Shown piece after piece: positions 1 through 7,000 of a stretch of DNA of 21,571 nucleotides (position 1 is the stretch's first letter; each line of letters opens with the position of its first letter). The stretch covers positions 1-21,571 of the forward strand of contig CASDUB010000135.1 in the NCBI GenBank assembly GCA_949283905.1, in the 5' to 3' direction. This DNA comes from an uncultured Lachnospiraceae bacterium. GTDB taxonomy: Bacteria > Bacillota > Clostridia > Lachnospirales > Lachnospiraceae. A program made the translations under genes and the position numbers. Under the pieces are notes generated by a model. The model saw only the letters and a list, made by a program, of their open reading frames with translations, was not told where the DNA came from and ran no database searches.

Positions 1-399
1 CTGGTTGTTTGAAAGTTTGTCAGTCGGAACAGGGTAATAGCCTTCAATGTGTTCTGTGGCAAGAATCGGAGTGCCGGCAGCGACAGTACCGATAACCGGA
101 ACCATCACCATGCTGTCAGAAGCAGGTCTGTCTGAAGTAACAGGTTCAGACATCTGAGTATTAGATTCTGAAGAGGTCGCGTCAACTATTTTGATCGACC
201 GCGAACTGTGGCTGTCTTTTATGATCTAGCCTTTATTTTCGAGAGACTCAAGATAAGCATGAACGGATGATGTCGATTTGAGCCCTACGGCGGAGCATAT
301 CTCTCTGATAGACGGAGGGTATCCTTTATCGGAAATTGTTTTTTTCAGATAATCAAGTATAAGCTGCGCTCTGGCAGTGAGTTTGGTTTTGTCGTGCAT
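1..399 (-). pseudogene. lexA: LexA SOS repressor, interrupted by an in-frame TAG (partial, runs off window)
   Basis: LexA represses the SOS regulon and cleaves itself at an Ala-Gly bond when RecA is activated. The start at 399 follows GGAG (409-406) with a 6-base spacer. Residues 1-57 form the N-terminal winged-helix DNA-binding domain, with the typical [10 protein letters not shown] and [15 protein letters not shown] stretches. Codon 58 is TAG (228-226), at a position that is normally Tyr or Leu in LexA (KGY/LIRRD). Past the stop the same frame continues as recognisable LexA: the end of the wing (IIKDSHSSRSIKIVD), a long Ser/Thr-rich linker, VIGTVAAG with the expected cleavage site at A108-G109, and the start of the S24 peptidase domain (EGYYPVPTDKL), until the window ends. 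A single base change explains the stop, so it is recent, a sequence error, or suppressed. Truncation at residue 57 would remove the wing, dimerisation and protease domains. Gene identity is very likely; the stop is plainly in the given sequence. Confidence 0.88.
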
Positions 400-444
400 A
401 TATATCTCCATTTTAAAGTTGAAAAATCTTTTGAATCTGAAATT

Positions 445-473
445 ATTGTAAATGATGCATGAAAAAAATGCAA
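445..473 (-). promoter_or_regulatory. Predicted lexA promoter
   Basis: On the minus strand, a -10 TACAAT (450-445) sits 17 bases downstream of a weak -35 TTGCAT (473-468). The -35 overlaps the LexA-box-like palindrome at 471-484, the geometry expected for autorepression. The leader to the lexA start would be about 40 bases. This is motif matching by eye. Confidence 0.45.
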
Positions 474-484
474 ACAAATATTCG
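471..484. promoter_or_regulatory. LexA (SOS) box-like operator upstream of lexA
   Basis: The minus strand reads CGAAT-ATTT-GTTTG, matching 8 of the 10 defined positions of the Gram-positive SOS box CGAAC-N4-GTTCG. It overlaps the predicted lexA -35. A further half-site-like stretch (GTTCG and GTTTG in direct orientation) lies at 493-506, but its spacing does not make a second box. LexA normally represses its own gene, so the position supports the call. Confidence 0.5.
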
Positions 485-567
485 GAAAAAACGTTCGAAA
501 TGTTTGCTTTATTTGTTCTGATAAGTTATACTTTGAGACAGACGGAAAAGTGTATTTTATTAAATTA

Positions 568-642
568 TTATCCACGGATTTTAGAAAATTATTGGCGAAT
601 TATTATCCATAGATTTTATAAAAAATAATGACTTATCCGCGA
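568..642 (+). repeat. Three direct DnaA-box-like repeats (TTATCCxxx)
   Basis: TTATCCACGG (568-577), TTATCCATAG (603-612) and TTATCCGCGA (633-642) lie in the same orientation, 35 and 30 bases apart, each followed by an ATTTT-type tract. Against the DnaA box TTATCCACA the first nine bases match at 8, 8 and 7 positions. The third copy lies across the -35/spacer of the promoter of the gene at 742. They could be DnaA sites controlling that promoter or sites for another regulator. No dnaA, dnaN or oriC genes are present in the window. The 342 bases between lexA and the gene at 742 hold these repeats, the LexA-box-like site and the two promoters, and nothing else I can name. Confidence 0.45.
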
Positions 643-656
643 TTTTTTAGTATAAT
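628..656 (+). promoter_or_regulatory. Predicted sigma-A promoter for the IreB-like gene
   Basis: A perfect -10 TATAAT (651-656) is preceded by -35 ATGACT (628-633, 4 of 6 matches to TTGACA) with a 17-base spacer. The leader to the ATG at 742 would be about 80 bases. The third DnaA-box-like repeat overlaps the last base of the -35 and the spacer. Confidence 0.55.
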
Positions 657-741
657 CCAAGTGATAATGTTTTCTGCCGCAATACAGACATGTATATCGG
701 CAGAATAATTCGAAATAAATAATGAGCAAGAGGATGAAAGA

Positions 742-1497
742 ATGATTTTTAACGAAAAAACAAAATTGGGACAGTTGTTTGAGGATGAAGAGTGCGCGCT
801 TGACTGTATTTATTATGTGACCCGCAAGCTTGATATGACAGATGACCAGGAAAGCGAGTGTCTTAATTATACTATTTATGATATTGCTGAAATGGAAGGC
901 ATGGACGCCGAAAAATTGGCAAAGAAGATTCAGAAATATTATAAGAAAAATGCCGATGATTTTATCGAAAAGATAGAATTTGTTTCAATCCTCGATAAAG
1001 ACGATTATGATGAAGACGATGATGATGAAGAAGAGCAGATTGTACCTGTTTCAGATAATAATGCAGCGGTTCAAAGTGAAGTTAAATCCGAAGAAAGCGC
1101 AGAACCTTCAGACGAGATAGTCGTTCAGGCAGCCGAAGTGCAGGATAAAGCAGAAGAGCCTGAGGCAGTAATTGAACAGCCGGAGATAATTGCAGAGCAG
1201 CCTGAGTCAAAGCAGGAGCCAAGCGCGCCGCAGCAGGAGAGCACACCGCAGCAGCCTAAACAGCCTGTAGTTCAGCCTGCATTGGCAAGCGCGGAGAATT
1301 TAAGCCCGGATGAAGTTCTGACGAGAGTTAAAGATGCTCTTGCAGAAGCAGGATACGATCCGTATAAACAGCTCGCGCAGTATTTCGTCACAAAAGATGC
1401 AACATATATAACAAGTAAAGGAAATGCGCGAAATCTTATCAGATCGGCAGATACACATTCGCTTATAGAAGCTTTGATAAAAAAATATTTTAAATAA
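742..1497 (+). CDS. Acidic protein with a C-terminal IreB-like (UPF0297/DUF965) domain
   Basis: This 251-residue protein has three parts. Residues 1-80 are a small, mostly helical domain (KLGQLFEDEECALDCIYYV ... TIYDIAEMEGMDAEKLAKKI), distantly like DUF1858-type helical domains; I am not sure of that link. Residues about 85-185 are a low-complexity acidic and Gln/Pro/Glu-rich linker. Residues about 188-251 resemble almost the whole of IreB: ALAEAGYDPYKQLAQYFVTK, TYITSKGNARNLIR and LIEALIKKYF correspond to the family's GYNPINQIVGY, AYIPRHNDARxxIR and ELIEELVxxYL. IreB in Gram-positive bacteria is a small phosphoprotein substrate of the PASTA Ser/Thr kinase IreK/PrkC, and it influences envelope stress and cephalosporin resistance. 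IreB is normally about 90 residues and stands alone, so this fused form is odd, and the short N-terminal Thr-phosphorylation segment of IreB is not obvious. An AGAGG ribosome site precedes the ATG. The gene probably forms its own transcript, ending at 1513-1546. Confidence 0.7.
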   Translation: MIFNEKTKLGQLFEDEECALDCIYYVTRKLDMTDDQESECLNYTIYDIAEMEGMDAEKLAKKIQKYYKKNADDFIEKIEFVSILDKDDYDEDDDDEEEQIVPVSDNNAAVQSEVKSEESAEPSDEIVVQAAEVQDKAEEPEAVIEQPEIIAEQPESKQEPSAPQQESTPQQPKQPVVQPALASAENLSPDEVLTRVKDALAEAGYDPYKQLAQYFVTKDATYITSKGNARNLIRSADTHSLIEALIKKYFK

Positions 1498-1512
1498 ATA
1501 CAGCTTTAAAAT

Positions 1513-1546
1513 TCCGATGATTGAAATATCAGTCATCGGATTTTTT
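1513..1546 (+). terminator. Rho-independent terminator between the IreB-like gene and thyA
   Basis: TCCGATGA (1513-1520) pairs with TCATCGGA (1533-1540). The inner bases extend the stem to about 12 bp with a four-base loop, and TTTTTT follows (1541-1546). It ends only 31 bases before the thyA start, leaving little room for a separate thyA promoter downstream, so it may act as a partial terminator or attenuator. Confidence 0.8.
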
Positions 1547-1577
1547 GCAAATCATTTATGAAAAAGGGGACCGTTAT

Positions 1578-2426
1578 ATGAGCTACGCAGATGAGTTATT
1601 TATAAATATGTGCAATGATATAATCGAAAACGGAACAAGTACAGAAGGCGAAAAGGTACGCCCTAAATGGCCTGACGGTCAGTCGGCTTATACGATCAAA
1701 AAGTTTGGCGTTGTAAACAGATATGATCTGTCAAAAGAATTTCCGGCGATCACACTCAGGAGAACAGCCATAAAGTCAGCTTTTGACGAGATTTTATGGA
1801 TATGGCAGAAAAAATCAAATAACATACATGATCTCAAAAGCCATATATGGGACGAATGGGCCGACGAAAACGGCTCTATCGGAAAAGCCTACGGATATCA
1901 GATGGGTGTAAAGCATAAATATAAAGAAGGCATGATGGATCAGGTGGACAGAGTCCTCTTTGATTTAAAAAACAATCCCTTCAGCAGAAGGATAATGACA
2001 AATATTTATGTTCATCAGGATCTTTCGGAAATGGCGTTGTATCCGTGCGCATATTCGATGACCTTTAATGTAGAACAGAAAAAAGGCCATGATAAACTGA
2101 CGCTCAATGCTATTCTTAACCAGAGATCGCAGGATATCCTTGCGGCAAACAACTGGAACGTGTGCCAGTACGCCCTTCTTTTGATGGCGTTCGCGCAGGT
2201 TTCCGACATGGAAGCGGGAGAACTTGTTCATGTCATTGCAGATGCTCATATTTATGACAGACATATTCCTATCATAAAGGAACTTATAAAAAGAGAGACT
2301 TATCCTGCACCGAAGGTCAGACTTAATCCTGAAATAAAGGATTTTTATGACTTTACGATGAACGATGTTATTGTTGAGGACTATAAACACGGCGAACAGA
2401 TAAAAGATATTCCGATCGCCATATGA
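1578..2426 (+). CDS. thyA: Thymidylate synthase (clostridial ThyA type)
   Basis: ThyA methylates dUMP to dTMP using 5,10-methylene-tetrahydrofolate, releasing dihydrofolate in the cytosol. With the start at 1578 it has 282 residues, normal for the family. The nucleophile is C157 in LYPCAYS. The dUMP phosphate-binding arginines are R137-R138 (FSRRIMTN) and R183 (NQRSQD). N194 in NNWN corresponds to the conserved Asn of the usual PFN motif, and HIYDRH (224-229) is the late substrate motif. The PCAYS and NNWN variants differ from E. coli PCH and PFN but match my memory of ThyA from Clostridium. The start was chosen because AAGGGGA (1564-1570) lies 7 bases upstream; an in-frame ATG at 1521 falls inside the terminator hairpin and was rejected. 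folA follows, which recycles the dihydrofolate produced. Confidence 0.95.
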   Translation: MSYADELFINMCNDIIENGTSTEGEKVRPKWPDGQSAYTIKKFGVVNRYDLSKEFPAITLRRTAIKSAFDEILWIWQKKSNNIHDLKSHIWDEWADENGSIGKAYGYQMGVKHKYKEGMMDQVDRVLFDLKNNPFSRRIMTNIYVHQDLSEMALYPCAYSMTFNVEQKKGHDKLTLNAILNQRSQDILAANNWNVCQYALLLMAFAQVSDMEAGELVHVIADAHIYDRHIPIIKELIKRETYPAPKVRLNPEIKDFYDFTMNDVIVEDYKHGEQIKDIPIAI

Positions 2427-2492
2427 TGAGTCAAGGGAAAAGACGCAAATCGGATGACTCATATCATAAAAATATAAAAAACGAGGTACGCG

Positions 2493-2981
2493 ATGAAACT
2501 GATAGCAGCTGTAGATAAAAACTGGGCAATTGGAAATGAAAACAAACTTCTTGAGTCAATACCGGCGGATATGAAGTTTTTCAAAGAAACGACAACCGGT
2601 CATGTAGTTATAATGGGAAGAAAGACTCTTGAAAGCTTTCCGGGAGGAAGACCGTTAAAGAACAGAACAAATATAGTCCTCACGACGAACCCGGAGTATG
2701 AAAAAGAAGGAGCAATAGTTGTTCACAACATAGATGAACTGAAAGAAGAGATAAAAAAATATGACACCGACGAGCTTTTTGTCATAGGCGGAGGCAGCGT
2801 TTACGAGATGCTCCTTCCTTTATGCGATACGGCTTATATTACGAAAATAGACAATGAATATCCGGCGGATACATATTTCCCCAATCTTGACGACGACGGA
2901 AACTGGTCGATATCATATCAGAGCGAAATGATGAAACACGAGAATATAGGATACAGGTTTACCACTTACGTTAGGGTATGA
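2493..2981 (+). CDS. folA: Dihydrofolate reductase
   Basis: FolA reduces dihydrofolate to tetrahydrofolate with NADPH, regenerating the cofactor oxidised by ThyA, and is the trimethoprim target. Its 162 residues are the usual length. Visible motifs are AAVDKNWAIGNENKLL (5-20), the catalytic acid D26 in IPADMKFFKETT, the NADPH-binding VIMGRKTLESF (39-49) and VIGGGSVYEMLL (97-108). GAGG lies just upstream of the ATG. The 66 bases after thyA contain an inverted repeat (ATGAGTCA 2426-2433 with TGACTCAT 2455-2462) that begins at the thyA stop and has no U-tract, so it may stabilise or process the transcript rather than end it. Co-transcription with thyA is an inference from spacing and shared pathway. 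Confidence 0.95.
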   Translation: MKLIAAVDKNWAIGNENKLLESIPADMKFFKETTTGHVVIMGRKTLESFPGGRPLKNRTNIVLTTNPEYEKEGAIVVHNIDELKEEIKKYDTDELFVIGGGSVYEMLLPLCDTAYITKIDNEYPADTYFPNLDDDGNWSISYQSEMMKHENIGYRFTTYVRV

Positions 2982-3020
2982 TGAATCAATGGATAATTCA
3001 TTTTATAAAAGGACGTAATT

Positions 3021-4076
3021 ATGTACAGAGATAATACAAAACAGATTAAGATCGGAAACAGAGTTATAGGCGGCGGAAATCCGGTGCTGATTCAGTCTAT
3101 GACAAATACTAAAACACAGGATGTCAAAGCAACTGTAGAACAGATAAAAAGACTCGAGGCGGCGGGATGCGAGATAATCAGATGCGCCGTTCCTGACGAG
3201 GAGGCCGCGGCCGCTTTAAAAGAGATCAAAAAGGAAATTTCGATTCCGCTTGTCGCTGATATTCATTTTGATTACAGGCTCGCGATAAAAGCTATGGAAA
3301 ACGGAGCCGATAAGATAAGGATAAATCCCGGAAATATCGGCGGATCAGAAAAAGTCAGAGCTGTCGTGGACGTCGCGAAAGAGCGGAACATACCTATAAG
3401 AGTCGGCGTAAACAGCGGTTCTGTAGAAAAAAAACTCATATAAAAATACGGTCATGTATGTGCCGAAGCGATTGTTGAAAGCGCCATAGACAAGGTTAAG
3501 ATGATCGAAGATATGGGATATGACAATCTTGTTATAAGCATTAAATCTTCAGATGTCCTTATGTGCGTAAAAGCCCATGAAATGATAGCAAAACAGACAA
3601 GATATCCGCTGCATGTGGGAATCACTGAAACAGGCACGGCTTTTTCGGGAAGCGTTAAATCGGCGGCAGGCTTAAGTATGATCATGTATCAGGGGATAGG
3701 AGATACGGTAAGAGTATCCCTTTCAGCTGATCCTGTCGAAGAGATAAAAACGGCAAAACTTATACTGCGTACGCTCGGATTGAGAAAAGGCGGAATAGAC
3801 GTGGTTTCTTGTCCGACATGCGGCAGAACACAGATAGATCTGATATCGCTTGCAAATGAAGTTGAAAATCTTGTTTTAAACTATCCTTACGACATAAAGG
3901 TTGCAGTTATGGGATGCGCCGTAAACGGACCGGGCGAAGCAAGAGAAGCCGATCTCGGTGTTGCCGGAGGAATCCGCGAAGGACTCCTGTTCAAAAAAGG
4001 CGAAATACTTAAGAAAGTTCCGGAAAGCGAATTGCTCGCAGCGTTAAAGCAGGAACTTGACAATTGGAAGGGATAA
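3021..4076 (+). pseudogene. ispG: IspG (4-hydroxy-3-methylbut-2-enyl diphosphate synthase), interrupted by an in-frame TAA
   Basis: IspG (GcpE) is the [4Fe-4S] enzyme that converts MEcPP to HMBPP in the non-mevalonate isoprenoid pathway. The reading frame would give about 351 residues, a normal length. Residues 1-140 are a clear IspG TIM-barrel start ([52 protein letters not shown]). Codon 141 is TAA (3441-3443), where the family has Glu in KxLxEKYG; GAA to TAA is one base. The same frame then continues as unmistakable IspG: CAEAIVESA, the cluster ligands C264 and C267 (SCPTCGR), C299 (MGCAVNGPGE) and E306. No frameshift is present. The first ATG after the stop (3501) lies inside the barrel and has no evident ribosome site, so restart is unlikely to give active enzyme. 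The cause may be a real nonsense mutation, sequence error, or suppression. The gene ends 1 base before polC, whose ribosome site lies within its last codons. Confidence 0.9.
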
Positions 4077-4077
4077 A

Positions 4078-7000
4078 ATGGCTGATATTATCAGAGATTT
4101 TAAAGAAGTATTCACATCACTGAAATTAGACGAAGAATTATCGCAGATCGCAGATCTGATGCAGGTTTACAGAGTAGCTCTCAGCAAAGATAAAGATGTT
4201 CTCAATATCTATATAAGCTCTCACCAGTGGATCAACAGAAAAAAACTTGATAAACTGCAGAATCTGATCAAAAATCAGTTATTCAGAGAATATGTGATCT
4301 CGGTAAGGATAAAAGAAGTATTTTATCTTTCGGAACAATATACGCCGGAATCATTCTTCGATAATTACAAAAAGAGCATGAAATATGAGCTGGATGAGAA
4401 AAGCCATATCTTGTCTCATCTTTTTCACAGCGCGTCTGTTTCTTTTGATAATGATGAGATGCATATAATACTGCCTGACGCTGCCATCTATAAGCAAAAA
4501 GAAGATGAACTTCTGGATTATATCGAAGAAGTCATGAACAGGCGTGCAAATTTTAATATTAAATTCTGCATAGATTATTCCGAGATAAGCGAAGAAGACA
4601 GACAGGCAAGAAAAGAAGAAGACTTAAGAAAGATAAAAGAACAGGTAAAAGAAATATCTTCTCATATAGGAAACGGACAGAACTTAAACGAAAGAGATCC
4701 TGAAAAAGAAAAACAGGAATCGAAAAATCAAAAGAAAAGCAAAGCGGCCGAAAAACCGAGAGATCCTAATATCATCTACGGATACGATGTGATCGAGGAT
4801 TCGATACCGATATCGGAAATCACAGAAGGAACAACTGATGTTGTGATCAGAGGTCAGATATTGTCGACCGATTCAAGAGAATTAAAATCGGGAAAGATAC
4901 TTTTTATCTTTACAATTACGGATTTTACCGATTCGATCTCGGTTAAACTGTTTCTTCCGCCGGAAAAATATGAGGCCCTCGGCCCGCAGCTTAAGGGCGG
5001 GATGTTTGTAAAATTAAAAGGAAAAGCGGCAATGGACACTTTTTCAAAAGAAATGAGCATCTCTTTTGTAGGCGGCATCAAGAAAATATCTGATTTCAGA
5101 GACACGAGGAAAGACAATTCCCTCAAAAAGAGGATCGAACTGCATTGCCACTCTAAGATGAGCGATATGGATGGCGTGACAGACGCCGCAACGCTTGTAA
5201 AAAGGGCGTATGCATGGGGACATCCGGCGATCGCCATCACCGATCACGGAGTTGTTCAGGCTTTCCCGGAAGCAAATCATGCTATGCAGAATATAGACAA
5301 AGCTTACAGAAGCAAGTATGCCGAAGAACACCCGGAGGCGACAAAAGATGAGCTTAAGAGTATTTCGGCTCCGTTTAAGGTCATATACGGCTGCGAGATT
5401 TATATAGTGGACGACAAAGAGGACATGGTGTTATGTTCAAAGGGACAGAGCCTTGACGACGCATATGTTGTATTCGACATAGAAACGACGGGCTTTTCTC
5501 CCGACAAGGCAAAGATAATCGAAATAGGCGCCGTCCGCATTGAAAATAAAAAGATAGTTTCAAGATTTTCCACATTTGTAAATCCGCAGGTGCCGGTACC
5601 GCTCAAGATAGAGACTCTTACGGGAATAAATGATGCCATGCTGATAAATCAGCGTACAATAGATGAAATATTGCCTGAGTTTATGGAATTCTGTCGAGGC
5701 GCCGTTCTTGTGGCTCACAATGCGGGATTCGATACGTCGTTTATCAAGAAAAACTGCAAAGATCTCGGACTTGAATATGATTTTACCGTAGTAGATACAG
5801 TGTCGCTTTCAAGATACCTGCTTCCGCAGCTCAACAGATTTAAGCTTGATACTGTAGCGAAACATCTCGGCGTAGTTTTGGAAAATCATCACCGGGCTGT
5901 TGACGACGCTGAATGTACGGCTCATATCTTTTTGAAGCTTTGCGGCATGCTTGCAGAACAGGATATAGGAACTCTTGACGAGCTAAATGAAAAAGCGGAA
6001 TATTCACCGGATACGATAAGACATATGCCGACAAGTCACGCTGTTGTACTGGTGAAAAATGAAACGGGCCGTGTTAACCTCTACAGGCTTGTTTCCCAGT
6101 CGCATCTTACGTATTATTTCAGAAGGCCGAGAGTGCCGAAAACAGTTTTTGAAAAATACCGCGAGGGTCTTATCATAGGAACTGCGTGTGACGCCGGCGA
6201 ATTGTACAAAGCTATTTTGCGCGGCGCGTCAGACCAGGAACTTGCGGCGCTCGTTGAGTTTTATGATTATCTTGAGATTCAGCCTCTCGGAAACTGCAGA
6301 CATCTTATTGAAAATGAGGATGAAGACAGCGTTACATCAAACGACGATCTTATAAGGATAAACAAAAAGATCGTTGCTCTCGGTGAAGAATTCAATAAAC
6401 CGGTAGTTGCCACATGCGACGTGCATTTTATAGATCCTGAAGATGAGATCTACAGAAGGATCATCATGGCAGGACAGGGATTTAAGGACGCCGACGAGCA
6501 GGCTCCGCTTTATTTGAGAACTACGGAGGAGATGCTCGCAGAGTTTGAATATCTCGGAACTGAAAAAGCAAACGAAGTCGTTATAGAAAATCCTCAGAAG
6601 ATTGCGGATAAGGTAGAAAAGATCTCGCCGATAAGGGCAGGAAAATTCCCTCCCGTAATTGAAAATTCGGATACGGATCTCAGGAATATCTGCTATAACG
6701 AGGCCCACAGGATATACGGACCCGATCTTCCGGAGGTCGTTGTAAACAGACTTGAACGGGAACTGAATTCGATCATTTCAAACGGTTATGCCGTTATGTA
6801 TATAATCGCGCAGAAACTCGTGTGGAAGTCAAATGAAGACGGATATCTTGTAGGTTCCAGAGGATCCGTCGGCTCTTCGTTTGTTGCGACGATGGCAGGA
6901 ATCACGGAAGTAAATCCTTTGAGCGCGCATTATCTGTGCCCCAAATGCCATTACTGTGATTTTGATTCGGAGGAGGTAAAGGCATACAGCGGCAGATGCG

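Noticed and set aside
226..228. TAG reassigned to an amino acid in this organism
   Set aside because: It cannot explain the TAA in ispG, and no second in-frame TAG is seen in conserved genes of the window; kept only as a test in the findings.
742..1497. CGG/acidic low-complexity stretch as a tandem DNA repeat
   Set aside because: The GAT/GAA-rich bases at 1005-1035 and Gln/Pro/Glu codons at 1150-1280 are irregular and fit a protein linker rather than a DNA repeat array.
1521..1577. Longer thyA reading frame starting at ATG 1521
   Set aside because: The extra 19 codons lie inside the terminator hairpin and do not resemble ThyA; ATG 1578 has a ribosome site and matches the family N-terminus.
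2981..3001. Hairpin between folA and ispG (ATGAAT/ATTCAT) as a terminator
   Set aside because: Only 6 A/T-rich base pairs and no proper U-tract; probably chance.
3501..4076. Separate short gene starting at ATG 3501
   Set aside because: It is the C-terminal part of IspG in the same frame after the TAA, beginning within the TIM barrel without a ribosome site.
4057..4077. Upstream in-frame start for polC inside ispG
   Set aside because: ATG 4078 directly follows GGAAGGGA and begins like other PolC proteins; 4057 has no ribosome site.
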